The translations under genes were made by a program, and so were the position numbers. Positions 25,547 to 34,207 of a stretch of DNA of 58,405 nt are shown in pieces. Position 1 is the first letter of the stretch, and each line of letters opens with the position of its first letter. This DNA comes from Planktosalinus sp963977065 (GTDB lineage: Bacteria; Bacteroidota; Bacteroidia; Flavobacteriales; Flavobacteriaceae): NCBI GenBank assembly GCA_963977065.1, contig CAXBNF010000017.1, forward strand, positions 1 to 58,405. Direction: 5' to 3'. The notes beneath the pieces are model-generated. The model saw only the letters and a program-made list of their open reading frames with translations, ran no database searches and was not told the origin of the DNA.

Positions 25547-26620
25547 ATGAATGAACCCTGGCTGCATATTCACCCTGATTTTAAATTAAACGGAAAGAGC
25601 TATACGCTTTCAAAGCTTATTAATGTAGCAGAAGCTATGCAGTTTCAAGGAGATGAGGAGGAAAAAATTCTGGCAGATTTTTTATTAAACTGGTTGTACC
25701 CAAAAGACACTATTTTAGCAAACACCTCAGGAACCACCGGAAGCCCAAAAACCATTACATTAGATAAAACAAAAATGATTGCCAGTGCTCAGGCAACCGG
25801 TGCCTACTTTGACCTTAAAGAAGGTACAAAAGCCTTGCATTGTCTTTCAACAAACTATATCGCCGGTAAAATGATGATGGTGAGAGCTTTGTATTTAGGT
25901 TGGGATATTGATGTTGTCATTCCCAATAAATTTCCATTGTTACAAACCAATGCAAATTATGACTTTGCGGCTATGGTGCCTTTGCAGCTTCAAAATTCAT
26001 TAAATGAATTGCAACGTGTCAAAAAGCTCATCGTGGGTGGTGCTGCTGTATCACCGTCTTTACAAAAAGAAATACAAGAACTACCTACAGAAATTTTTGC
26101 AACCTATGCGATGACAGAAACCATCACTCATGTTGCTATAAAAAAACTAAACCACAGGTCTGAAAAAGAAACCCTTGACGACGCTTTTGAAGCACTTTCT
26201 AACGTTCACTTTGAACAAGATGACAGAAACTGCCTAATTATTGATGCTCCTAATGTAGCCTCCCATAAAGTAATCACTAATGATGTAGTCAATTTGATTT
26301 CACCAACTTTATTTAACTGGCTTGGAAGAGCAGATTTTGTAATTAATAGCGGAGGGTATAAGGTGCATCCGGAACAAGTAGAACAAATTTTAGAATTAGT
26401 CATTAAAGCACCCTTTTTTGTCACTTCACTTCCCGATGAATCACTTGGCGAAAAAGTAATTTTAATCATCGAAGGCAAGGAAGAATCCTTTCCTGAAATT
26501 GATTATGTAGATTTACATCCTTACGAAATTCCCAAAGAGGTCTTTTTTATAGACAAAATGGTCTATACCACCACAGGGAAAATTCAACGGGATCAATCTA
26601 AAGAGAAAATCTTTAGTTAA
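25547..26620 (+). CDS. menE: AMP-binding enzyme, probably O-succinylbenzoate-CoA ligase
   Basis: 357 residues from ATG 25547; the frame is open upstream to 25451, but that part overlaps the CPBP gene in another frame. Adenylation motifs are clear: ANTSGTTGSPKTITLDKTK (P-loop-like A3), TYAMTETITHVA (A5), WLGRADFVINSGGYKVHPEQ (A7/A8) and YTTTGKIQRDQ with the catalytic Lys near the C-terminus. The short length fits the MenE branch used in menaquinone synthesis, common in Bacteroidota that respire with menaquinone. No other men genes are nearby, so the substrate is inferred. Confidence 0.8.
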   Translation: MNEPWLHIHPDFKLNGKSYTLSKLINVAEAMQFQGDEEEKILADFLLNWLYPKDTILANTSGTTGSPKTITLDKTKMIASAQATGAYFDLKEGTKALHCLSTNYIAGKMMMVRALYLGWDIDVVIPNKFPLLQTNANYDFAAMVPLQLQNSLNELQRVKKLIVGGAAVSPSLQKEIQELPTEIFATYAMTETITHVAIKKLNHRSEKETLDDAFEALSNVHFEQDDRNCLIIDAPNVASHKVITNDVVNLISPTLFNWLGRADFVINSGGYKVHPEQVEQILELVIKAPFFVTSLPDESLGEKVILIIEGKEESFPEIDYVDLHPYEIPKEVFFIDKMVYTTTGKIQRDQSKEKIFS

Positions 26621-26653
26621 TTTTATTGTCTTTCTAAACAATTCAAATTAATT

Positions 26654-27967
26654 ATGAAAGCTTTCTATATAATAACCTTACTTTTTTTATTTCAATATTC
26701 AGGAGCTCAAATACTCTCAGAAAGAGAACGTGCTAAAATACAGGATGAAATCCTTGCAGATCGATTTGATAACCTTTTACCATCACTGATGGACAGAGCT
26801 GAAATTGATATGTGGATTGTTATTTCGAGGGAGTATAATGAAGACCCTGTGATGCGCACAATGCTTCCAGCTACCTGGCTCAATGCGAGAAGACGCACCA
26901 TTCTTGTTTTTTATCGAGATAAAGAAAAGGACTCCATTGAAAAACTGGCTGTAGCACGTTATGATGTGGGAACAAATATTGTTTCTGCCTGGAACCCCGA
27001 AACGCAACCCAATCAATGGCAACGCCTTGTAGAAATTATTTCAGAACGGAATCCGGAAAAAATTGGACTTAATTTTTCAACCCATGAAGGCATTGCAGAT
27101 GGTATTGTTAAAACAGATTATGAAGAGTTTCTTGAAGTGCTTCCGGAAAATGAAAAAAGTAAAATAGTATCAGCTGAAAATTTGGCAATTTCTTGGATAG
27201 AAACGCGCACTGAAAAAGAGATGATACACTATGAAACACTAGTTAAAATAACACACGAAATTATTGACGAAGCCTTTTCTTTAAAAATAATCACCCCTGG
27301 AAAAACCACTACAGAAGATGTAGTGTGGTGGATGCGTGAAAAAATTACAAACCTGGGACTGGACACCTGGTTCCATCCAAGTGTTAATTTTCAACGGCGT
27401 GACGAACCTCTTCAGAATCACATAGAAGCTTTTTCTTCCGGTTATGATGATCAGGTAATACAAGCCGGGGATTTATTGCATTGTGATGTGGGTATAAACT
27501 ATTTGGGATTAAACACAGACTGTCAGCAACACTCTTATGTTCCTTTAGAGGGAGAAACAGAAGTGCCGGAGTTTTTAAAAGAAGCTTTTGCAAAAGGAAA
27601 TCAGGTGCAGGATATTTTTACGGCAAATTTTAAAGAAGGCAAAACCGGAAATCAAATTTTATTAAAATCACTTTCTGAAGCGAAGGAAGCAGGTTTGCGC
27701 CCTTCAATTTATACACATCCCCTTGGAACTTATGGACATTCTGCAGGGCCTACTATTGGCATGTGGGATGCTCAGGAGGGTGTGCCAGGTTCAGGAGATT
27801 ATCCTTTATACAGAAATACCGTTTATGCCATTGAACTCAATACAACCGTTTTTATAAAGGAATGGGATAAAGACATAAGAATCATGCTTGAGGAAGCAGG
27901 CTTTTATGGAGATCAAGGTTTTAGGTATGTAAATGGAAGGCAAGAAAAAATAAGATTGGTAAACTAA
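26654..27967 (+). CDS. Secreted M24-family metallopeptidase (Xaa-Pro aminopeptidase-like)
   Basis: 437 residues with a signal peptide (about 1-19, ending YSGAQ). The C-terminal pita-bread domain carries the usual metal ligands: Asp in LLHCDVGINYLGLNTD (two), His in HPLGTYGHSAGP, and Glu in AIELNTTV and EEAGFYGDQ. The N-terminal half is a creatinase-like domain. It should remove N-terminal residues from peptides, probably in the periplasm, so peptides freed by the secreted proteases in this window could be its substrates. It converges on the ATP-cone nuclease with only 7 bases between stops and no hairpin. Confidence 0.88.
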   Translation: MKAFYIITLLFLFQYSGAQILSERERAKIQDEILADRFDNLLPSLMDRAEIDMWIVISREYNEDPVMRTMLPATWLNARRRTILVFYRDKEKDSIEKLAVARYDVGTNIVSAWNPETQPNQWQRLVEIISERNPEKIGLNFSTHEGIADGIVKTDYEEFLEVLPENEKSKIVSAENLAISWIETRTEKEMIHYETLVKITHEIIDEAFSLKIITPGKTTTEDVVWWMREKITNLGLDTWFHPSVNFQRRDEPLQNHIEAFSSGYDDQVIQAGDLLHCDVGINYLGLNTDCQQHSYVPLEGETEVPEFLKEAFAKGNQVQDIFTANFKEGKTGNQILLKSLSEAKEAGLRPSIYTHPLGTYGHSAGPTIGMWDAQEGVPGSGDYPLYRNTVYAIELNTTVFIKEWDKDIRIMLEEAGFYGDQGFRYVNGRQEKIRLVN

Positions 27968-27974
27968 CGAAAAT

Positions 27975-28817
27975 TTAAATACCCATACATAAAATTTCCA
28001 TTTCTTTTAAAATACGCTTTTGTCTGTTTTCAGATATACCCAAGTGGTCCAGATAAAACTTATCATTAATGAGTTCTTTACATAAGACAATATCACGGCT
28101 TAGTAGAAATTGTTTTTCGCGTGAGCTTAGTAATGTAGATACAGTAATGGGGTATAAGCCTGTATGATCAATGCGATCTCTCAATGCATTTTGCTTTGGT
28201 AAATTCCAGCTTAATAAGTGCAGCCCTGTACATTTTGCATATACCACCGCGTCCTCAGTAAAGACTGTATTTGTAACTACCCAACCTTCGTCAAACTTAA
28301 AAGTAGCATTTAAGTTTTTTATGTCCCTAAACCGAGAATCAATATAAAGTGGCACTTTTACATCTGTTTTTTTGCCTTCAGAACTGTGAAACTTACATTC
28401 CATTATAAGTGTTTTTTCGTTTTTAACAGCAACAACATCAACTTCATGAGTGACACATTTTCCGGGAATAATTTTGCTGACTTCGGTTTTAAAACCAGAA
28501 TGTTTAAAAATTGCCGAGATAAACCTTTCAAAAGGAAATCCAGTGGGACCCAATTCATAAATCGCCTTTTTTAATTTGTATCGGGATGCCTGATAAGAAT
28601 TTTTCTTTTTTAGTAATTGAAAAGCCCGGTTGTAGATTTCTTTTGTAGAAATTCCTTCATACATTTCTCTTTTTAAGGTCTTAACAATTTCCTGAATAGT
28701 TGTTTGGTCTGCTCCGGCTCTTTTTAAGGATTCTTTTACCTTTTCTGATGAAAAAAGAACTGATTCCCCACTTTTTTTTATTACAGAGAATTCTTTTTTT
28801 GAATTTGAATTTTTCAT
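27975..28817 (-). CDS. ATP-cone domain fused to PD-(D/E)XK nuclease (Mrr-like)
   Basis: 280 residues. An N-terminal ATP-cone (about 8-92, VIKKSGESVLFSSEKVKESL, YEGISTKEIYNRAFQLLKK), the nucleotide-sensing module known from ribonucleotide reductases and NrdR, is followed by a restriction-endonuclease-like domain with THEVDVVAV (Asp127) and LIMECKFH (Glu140, Lys142), so the PD-(D/E)XK site is intact. The C-terminal third (190-280) is less conserved. Its four-gene run with three universal stress proteins (31448-27975, gaps of 6-30 bases) suggests nucleotide-sensitive nuclease activity linked to stress or energy status. The role is inference; no partner methylase is present. Confidence 0.82.
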   Translation of the reverse strand: MKNSNSKKEFSVIKKSGESVLFSSEKVKESLKRAGADQTTIQEIVKTLKREMYEGISTKEIYNRAFQLLKKKNSYQASRYKLKKAIYELGPTGFPFERFISAIFKHSGFKTEVSKIIPGKCVTHEVDVVAVKNEKTLIMECKFHSSEGKKTDVKVPLYIDSRFRDIKNLNATFKFDEGWVVTNTVFTEDAVVYAKCTGLHLLSWNLPKQNALRDRIDHTGLYPITVSTLLSSREKQFLLSRDIVLCKELINDKFYLDHLGISENRQKRILKEMEILCMGI

Positions 28818-28847
28818 AGCCGTATGTGGGTGTATTGAATTTACTTC

Positions 28848-29699
28848 TTATTCTTTTTCTGTGCGGTGTAAAACCAAAACGGGGATTTTAGCATAATTGC
28901 CCAAATTTTTATAAAGTGGTTTGAAAAGCAGCTTTTGAACGAATGTATATTGTTTATTTACAAATGAAATCATATCGCTGTTTCTGCTTTCGCTAAAACA
29001 ATAAATTCCAACAGGGACTGAAACATGTTCTAGCATGTGAAAAGAATGTTCCACATCTTGAAAATAAGTCTTGAGCGCTACTCTGTTTACTTCCTGAGAC
29101 TCTGAAAAACCTCCTGTTTCTGAAATATTGAGAACTCTGATCGGGGCGTTGTGTTTAATAGAAATAGATGTGAGATAATCAAAATCCTTTTTTTCATTCT
29201 TTAGTTTGTATCCATTGGCATGCACAATTTCGTTTAAACCTGTAAACCGTTCATTTCTTGGAACAGCCAAAATGGGACAGTTTTTAATATTTTCCATAAG
29301 AGCTATGGTATTACTGCCATAGTCAAGTTCATATCTTGTTGTGTTGCCCTGTGTCCCAATAATGATGACTTCTATGGTTTTTTTGTTGATTTGTTCATTG
29401 ACTGCATCAATTAAATTGTAATTTTTTGAAATGATTTCAAATGAATGTTGTGCATTATCACTTTGTACCTCCAGACTGTTTTTGAGCTCTTTGAGTTTGT
29501 TTTCAGATTGTGTTTTAGCATCTTCTAATTTAGATTCAATGGGCTTAGCTTCGAAAGCACTTCCTTCAACATAATTATTTACATCATAAGCATTGAGTAA
29601 AATAAATTGACAAGGTTCATTTTTATAAAGTTCTATTCCATACTTTACGGCATTTAATGCATTGTCTGAAAAATCGGTTGGAAAAAGAATCGTCTTCAT
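28848..29699 (-). CDS. Universal stress protein, tandem Usp domains (third of cluster)
   Basis: 283 residues, two Usp domains (about 1-145 and 155-280). The first domain has the ATP-binding pattern G-2x-G-9x-G-S in GTQGNTTRYELDYGSN and ends with CPILAVP. The second lacks this pattern and may be a regulatory or dimer-forming copy. Starts 21 bases after the preceding Usp gene stop and stands 30 bases before the ATP-cone nuclease. Confidence 0.93.
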   Translation of the reverse strand: MKTILFPTDFSDNALNAVKYGIELYKNEPCQFILLNAYDVNNYVEGSAFEAKPIESKLEDAKTQSENKLKELKNSLEVQSDNAQHSFEIISKNYNLIDAVNEQINKKTIEVIIIGTQGNTTRYELDYGSNTIALMENIKNCPILAVPRNERFTGLNEIVHANGYKLKNEKKDFDYLTSISIKHNAPIRVLNISETGGFSESQEVNRVALKTYFQDVEHSFHMLEHVSVPVGIYCFSESRNSDMISFVNKQYTFVQKLLFKPLYKNLGNYAKIPVLVLHRTEKE

Positions 29700-29720
29700 T
29701 TCATTTTAATTTTATTGATT

Positions 29721-30581
29721 TTACAAACTTCCACCGCCACTAAATTTACCTGACGGAACAACCAGGAAAGGAACTTTTACGTGAAAACCTATTTTATGTA
29801 CAACAGGCTTAAAAAACAAGTTTTCAAAAAAGGAATGTTTGTTATTAATCATCGTCAACAGATCAATATCATTTTTCTTTTGAAAATCAATGATGCCTTC
29901 CAGTATATCAGTATCTCCAACAAAATGAAATTTAATTGAGTTGTCTTTAAAATAGTTTGTTAAAGTGGCTTTACCTTCATTTTGAATTTTACTTAACTCG
30001 GCATCTTGCATCACATGGAGTATATGTATTTGGGTTTTGTTTTGGGTTGCCAAGCTTTTTAAAATTGCCAATTGATTTTCCTTAAAACCAATACTTAAAT
30101 CTGATGGTAACAATACATTTTTTAAGGATTTGAAGTCATAATCTGAAGGAATAGCAAGCACCGGGCATTTTGATTTTTTTATAGTGTGAATGGTTTGTGT
30201 ACCAAAGAGGATTTCCTGAGCTCCACTGGCTCCCTTGGTTCCCATGACAACCAGATCGATGTTTTTTTCTTCAATTTGTTCATTGATTTCGTCAACAAGG
30301 AAATTGAATACAGAAAGTTTTTCAAACGTGTGTTTTGGATTGTTAAATTCTTTAATGATTCGCTTTTCCAGTCTTTTTAACCCTTTTTTAGAATTTGAAC
30401 TATAAATTTCATCCAAGGACACTGTTGGATTGTGATAAAGATATTCACTATCATATAAGACGGGTGTATATGTATTCAATAAATAGAAAGTACATTCCTC
30501 ATTTTTAAACAGTTGAACTGCATAAGAAATGGCGTTGTATGCGTTTTCTGAAAAGTCTGTGGGTAGGATTATTTTTTTCAT
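29721..30581 (-). CDS. Universal stress protein, tandem Usp domains (second of cluster)
   Basis: 286 residues with two Usp domains. MKKIILPTDFSENAYNAISY opens the fold, and GTKGASGAQEILFGTQ gives the ATP-binding G-2x-G-9x-G-T pattern before CPVLAIPSD. The second domain (from about 150, NVLLPSDLSIGF) keeps the alpha/beta pattern but not the nucleotide motif. It lies 6 bases after the first Usp gene stop, so it is certainly on the same transcript. Confidence 0.93.
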   Translation of the reverse strand: MKKIILPTDFSENAYNAISYAVQLFKNEECTFYLLNTYTPVLYDSEYLYHNPTVSLDEIYSSNSKKGLKRLEKRIIKEFNNPKHTFEKLSVFNFLVDEINEQIEEKNIDLVVMGTKGASGAQEILFGTQTIHTIKKSKCPVLAIPSDYDFKSLKNVLLPSDLSIGFKENQLAILKSLATQNKTQIHILHVMQDAELSKIQNEGKATLTNYFKDNSIKFHFVGDTDILEGIIDFQKKNDIDLLTMINNKHSFFENLFFKPVVHKIGFHVKVPFLVVPSGKFSGGGSL

Positions 30582-30587
30582 GACTGT

Positions 30588-31448
30588 TTAATTTAAGTTT
30601 TCAGTTCTTGGTAAGTTCTGTAATACTAAAAAGGGTATTTTTGGTTTTAAACCTATTTTATCAATGGTTGATTTTGTAAATAAATGTTCTAAATAAGACC
30701 GTCTTGAATTTACCATAACCAACAGGTCAATATCCATTTCATCAATGGTTTCGTTAAATATATTGGTTTTACTGGATTCTTCTATCTGGTGAAAAGTTAT
30801 GGAATCGGTATCGAGCTGTTTCTGTAAAAACTCCTGATTTGTTTTTTGTCTCTTTGAAAGCAGTCCAAAATTTGATACATAAAGCAAGTGCACTTCTGCA
30901 TTGTAATAACTGCAAATTTCATCAACCAGTTTTAATTCGCGTTTTTGGTAGGGAACCATATAATTGGTTGGGAACAATATTTTTTTTGGTGTTTTATAAG
31001 TATAATTTTCAGGAATACATAAAACAGGGCATTGAACTTGTTTTAATACCTGAAGTGTATTGCTGCCAAATGTAAGATTTCGGTCATTGGTCTTTCCACG
31101 GGTTCCCATAACCAAAACATCAATGTTTTCACTATTTACAAGTTGATTGACCTCATTCAATAAGTAACCACAATTTGTTAACACCCTGAATTGATGGTTT
31201 GATTCCGGAAACCTCTCTCTCATTTCATCAATGAGTTTATTTATTTCTATTTCACAATTTTCAGCTACTTCCTTTTTTTTAATTTCAACTTGATTGTCAG
31301 GTAAACTAAGGGTTTCGGGTAGATAAACAGCTTCTGCATATGCGTGTAAAATATAAAAAATGGAGGACTCATTGAATAATGCCATTGCATATTCAAAGGC
31401 GTTTTTAGCATTTTCTGATAGGTCTGTTGGAATTGCTATTTTTCTCAT
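30588..31448 (-). CDS. Universal stress protein, tandem Usp domains (first of cluster)
   Basis: 286 residues, first gene of the operon. MRKIAIPTDLSENAKNAFEY, then GTRGKTNDRNLTFGSN (G-2x-G-9x-G-S) and CPVLCIPEN mark an ATP-binding Usp domain; the second half (KILFPTNYMVPYQKREL) is a diverged copy. All three Usp proteins in the cluster share this two-domain plan and a closing xKIG-KxPFLVL segment, showing origin by tandem duplication. The 177-base upstream gap holds a palindrome (31538-31551) that could be an operator. Confidence 0.93.
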   Translation of the reverse strand: MRKIAIPTDLSENAKNAFEYAMALFNESSIFYILHAYAEAVYLPETLSLPDNQVEIKKKEVAENCEIEINKLIDEMRERFPESNHQFRVLTNCGYLLNEVNQLVNSENIDVLVMGTRGKTNDRNLTFGSNTLQVLKQVQCPVLCIPENYTYKTPKKILFPTNYMVPYQKRELKLVDEICSYYNAEVHLLYVSNFGLLSKRQKTNQEFLQKQLDTDSITFHQIEESSKTNIFNETIDEMDIDLLVMVNSRRSYLEHLFTKSTIDKIGLKPKIPFLVLQNLPRTENLN

Positions 31449-31537
31449 TATGATGGTTTATATCTTCAAAATTAAGCTTAAAAGTTTGTTTTAAGTATGA
31501 TTATTATCACCTCTTTTAATACCGTAAAAAATTGCTA

Positions 31538-31551
31538 TGATATTTGTCATA
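31538..31551. promoter_or_regulatory. Palindrome in the divergent USP / WG-repeat promoter region
   Basis: ATGATATTTGTCAT is an inverted repeat of ATGAyA around two central bases, about 90 bases from both flanking ATGs. Its form resembles Crp/FNR-family sites only loosely. A perfect minus-strand -7 element TAATTTTG (31474-31467) lies nearby but very close to the first Usp ATG. Confidence 0.35.
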
Positions 31552-31625
31552 AAATACTGTTTGCTATTTAGTTACCTTTACCCTATGAGTACTGCTTTTT
31601 AATAGTAATCTAAAAACATAAAGTT

Positions 31626-32258
31626 ATGAAAACAATTTTTAATACAGTCATTTTGCTATTTCTACCACATCTATTTTTTGGTCAAACGGTTAAAAATGCC
31701 GATTTTATTTCACCAATGGAAGATGGCTATGCGGCCGTTAAAATTCATAATCAATGGAGCTTTATCGATGAAAACGGCAAACTGATTTTTGATTTAAGAA
31801 ACGATTTGATTACAAATGAAACACGAACCAATGCTGTTGATCTTGGAGTAGCTTCTATGACATATCCACTTATGATTGAAGAAAGAGCTATGGTGAAAAC
31901 GGTGAAAGATGGAATTCCTTACTATGGGTTTATCGATCCAACCGGAAAAATTGTTGTCAATCAAGAATTTTTAAATGTATCAAATTTTAAAGAAGGCTAT
32001 GCATTGGCCCTTAAGCTTAGTGAGCAAGTACTGGGAGAAAATAAGCCTTTAGGCAAGCGTGTTGTTAGCTATTTTTATGATTTGGTTTTAATTGATACAT
32101 CGGGTCACATATCAAAATATTTATGCGGTCCATTTCCGGTTTCATTGTCAAAGGAACGTTTAAAAGTGGCTCCTCCAATTGTAGCAAAAGATTTATCACC
32201 TAATCTGATTGCTGTTCAAACGCCCGAAAGTAAATGGGAAGTCATAAAAATTGATTAA
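31626..32258 (+). CDS. Secreted WG-repeat protein
   Basis: 210 residues with a signal peptide (about 1-20, ending FFGQ). Two to three WG-type repeats are visible: DGYAAVKIHNQWSFIDENGK, PYYGFIDPTGKIVVNQEF and a YALALKL stretch with degraded Gly residues. These repeats usually form binding surfaces; no catalytic motif is seen. Divergent from the USP operon, and 35 bases before the next gene with which it may be co-transcribed. Confidence 0.75.
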   Translation: MKTIFNTVILLFLPHLFFGQTVKNADFISPMEDGYAAVKIHNQWSFIDENGKLIFDLRNDLITNETRTNAVDLGVASMTYPLMIEERAMVKTVKDGIPYYGFIDPTGKIVVNQEFLNVSNFKEGYALALKLSEQVLGENKPLGKRVVSYFYDLVLIDTSGHISKYLCGPFPVSLSKERLKVAPPIVAKDLSPNLIAVQTPESKWEVIKID

Positions 32259-32293
32259 TTTTTTATATTAAATATCCTTAAAGCTACTAATCT

Positions 32294-32671
32294 ATGTTTG
32301 ATAATTTATTTTATATCAATCTTGCTAAATTATTTTTTGCCATCGCTTCCATTGATCAAACTGTAAAACCCGAAGAGGTAGCATTTTTAAAAATAAATTT
32401 AGAATCGCATTTGAAATCTTCAGAAATGATTAGTAGCAAAGATGTAAATTTAATTTTTAGTGAATTCAATTCCTTGATTGACAGAAACAAAAATGCAAAT
32501 GATTGTTTTGAGGAATTTAAAGAATATTATTTTGAAAACAATCAACTTTTTTCACAAACAATAAAAAGCATTATTTGGAAAACAGCAGATGGAATCGCAG
32601 CAGCTTATGCCGAAAAAAACAAATCGGAAGTCATATTGCTCGCAAAGCTAAAGGAACTATTTTTAGGCTGA
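32294..32671 (+). CDS. Small helical protein, possibly TerB-like
   Basis: 125 residues with no signal peptide or membrane segment. The pattern FYINLAKLFFAIASIDQTVKPEE and LLAKLKELF resembles the helical TerB/DUF533 family, which starts with a similar xLFxxVAxaDGxVxxxE strip, but the match is weak. It follows the WG-repeat gene by 35 bases. Function unknown. Confidence 0.6.
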   Translation: MFDNLFYINLAKLFFAIASIDQTVKPEEVAFLKINLESHLKSSEMISSKDVNLIFSEFNSLIDRNKNANDCFEEFKEYYFENNQLFSQTIKSIIWKTADGIAAAYAEKNKSEVILLAKLKELFLG

Positions 32672-32701
32672 TATACTCTAAATAGTATATTTTTATTTAA
32701 T

Positions 32702-33208
32702 TTAATTCTTTTCCTTGCTAAACCCCATTTTTCCGGGCGGTAAAGGCACATCTCTTCTGATGACTTCTTTTAGGAAATTGTCAATTTTTTCTGTGATAAG
32801 TGTTTCTGTAATTTGTTCGGGGGAATAGGAGCCTAGTTCTTCTGAATCGTCTTCAGTGGGCATGGAGCGTTCCGGAATGGCAAACAAAATCAAAATACTT
32901 ACGTCGCCATTGTGTAATAGCGTGAACACCAGTGATGAGCCCTGTAAAAATTGATAGGTGGGTAACTGATTGGTCAACTCAATAAGTTCCGGCGGGAAGG
33001 AATCAAAAGTAATGTTTACGGCCTCGTTGCTATGAATCCAGTTGAGTTCCTGCACCTGCCAGCCAATTGGGTATTTTTCTTCGGCTTTTTTAAGGGTGTT
33101 AACAATGAGCTTTTTGGTAGTATTTTTCCAAAGCAGTCGTTTTTCTACCACAGTTTTGATGGAGTTTTTGTACTCATTGACACGTTCATCCAAATGTTCT
33201 ATTTTCAT
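32702..33208 (-). CDS. Conserved protein of unknown function in the mla operon
   Basis: 168 residues, no signal peptide or membrane helix. The sequence is mixed alpha/beta with an acidic middle (ERSMPTEDDSEELGSYSPEQ) and a basic end. It starts 6 bases after mlaD, so it is the last gene of the MlaE-F-D transcript and may assist lipid transport. I do not recognise the family, though the local arrangement seems conserved in flavobacteria. Confidence 0.7.
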   Translation of the reverse strand: MKIEHLDERVNEYKNSIKTVVEKRLLWKNTTKKLIVNTLKKAEEKYPIGWQVQELNWIHSNEAVNITFDSFPPELIELTNQLPTYQFLQGSSLVFTLLHNGDVSILILFAIPERSMPTEDDSEELGSYSPEQITETLITEKIDNFLKEVIRRDVPLPPGKMGFSKEKN

Positions 33209-33214
33209 GATATT

Positions 33215-34201
33215 TTAATTTTGTCGGCGTTCTTCTCTTGCTTCCTGACGTTCTAGCTTTCTGAAATAACCCCTAAATAAGAAATTGTGTTTAAGAGCCT
33301 CCATATTTTCATTTAACCTTTCACTTGCCTCTTCAGCATTTTTTAAAGTGGCATCCAGATTTTTCACTGCAATTGTATCGTGAAGGGCATAGTTTAGTAT
33401 CCCTTCATTTGTTTTTAAAGTCTCAGAAAAAGCATTCAGGTTTTTGGTTAACTGCTCTATTTCTTTTGACGAGGTCTCAAGATTGTCAAATACAATAGCC
33501 AATTTTCGTACAGAAACGGTATCTTTTAAAAGCAATCCGGCAATATTATCATCAAAATTTACTTCTTTAATAATCCTGTTAAGTTCAAACATAGAAGTTT
33601 TGGCAGTTTGTGTGGTTTGTTGCAGGTTTGAGAGACTTTTTTTAACATCATCTAGCAAAGCTTCATCTTTTATCAATGCCCCCAAAACACCTTCTCCTTT
33701 GTTAATTGCATTTGTTATTCTCAATAAATCCTGAGTAAGCATAGCTGCGTTTTCATTGGTTGTGTTTAATGTGGTGAGCATATCTGCAGTAGCAATTTTA
33801 CTGATGGAAGAAATGGTGTCCCCTGTTTCGATTCGTTCCACTATGAAAATATCGTTGGGGATTATATTAACAATCATACTGCCCACAAGTCCATCTGAAG
33901 TGATGGTAGCCAATGCATTTTTTTTAATAAGTTGAGCCGTTTTTTCACTAATTAGCATATCGACATTTATAGCGGTATCATTCAGGATTGTGATTCCCCT
34001 TACTGTCCCAACATTAACACCGGCAAAACGCACATTGTTTCCCATCTGAAGACCGTTTACATTTTTAAAAACCGAACTAATTCTAACATTATCGCCAAAC
34101 AGGTTTTGCCTGTTGCCCAAAAAATAGACCGCCAAAATAAAAATAAATACCCCGGCAAAAACAAAGAGGCCCAATCTGATGTTCTGTGATGTGTTACTCA
34201 T
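33215..34201 (-). CDS. mlaD: MCE-domain lipid-binding protein (MlaD family)
   Basis: 328 residues: an N-terminal membrane anchor (about 10-29, LGLFVFAGVFIFILAVYFLG), the MCE domain (about 36-120, VFKNVNGLQMGNNVRFAGVN and GLVGSMIVNIIP), then a long helical coiled-coil tail (140-320) typical of PqiB/MlaD-like bridges. It should form the periplasmic part of an ABC lipid transporter at the inner membrane. Last but one in an operon with the ATPase and permease upstream (6-base gap to mlaF). Confidence 0.92.
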   Translation of the reverse strand: MSNTSQNIRLGLFVFAGVFIFILAVYFLGNRQNLFGDNVRISSVFKNVNGLQMGNNVRFAGVNVGTVRGITILNDTAINVDMLISEKTAQLIKKNALATITSDGLVGSMIVNIIPNDIFIVERIETGDTISSISKIATADMLTTLNTTNENAAMLTQDLLRITNAINKGEGVLGALIKDEALLDDVKKSLSNLQQTTQTAKTSMFELNRIIKEVNFDDNIAGLLLKDTVSVRKLAIVFDNLETSSKEIEQLTKNLNAFSETLKTNEGILNYALHDTIAVKNLDATLKNAEEASERLNENMEALKHNFLFRGYFRKLERQEAREERRQN

Positions 34202-34207
34202 AACTTT

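Noticed and set aside
27975..28817. Restriction-modification or defence island
   Set aside because: The PD-(D/E)XK protein has no methylase, no specificity subunit and no mobile-element signs; its partners are stress proteins.
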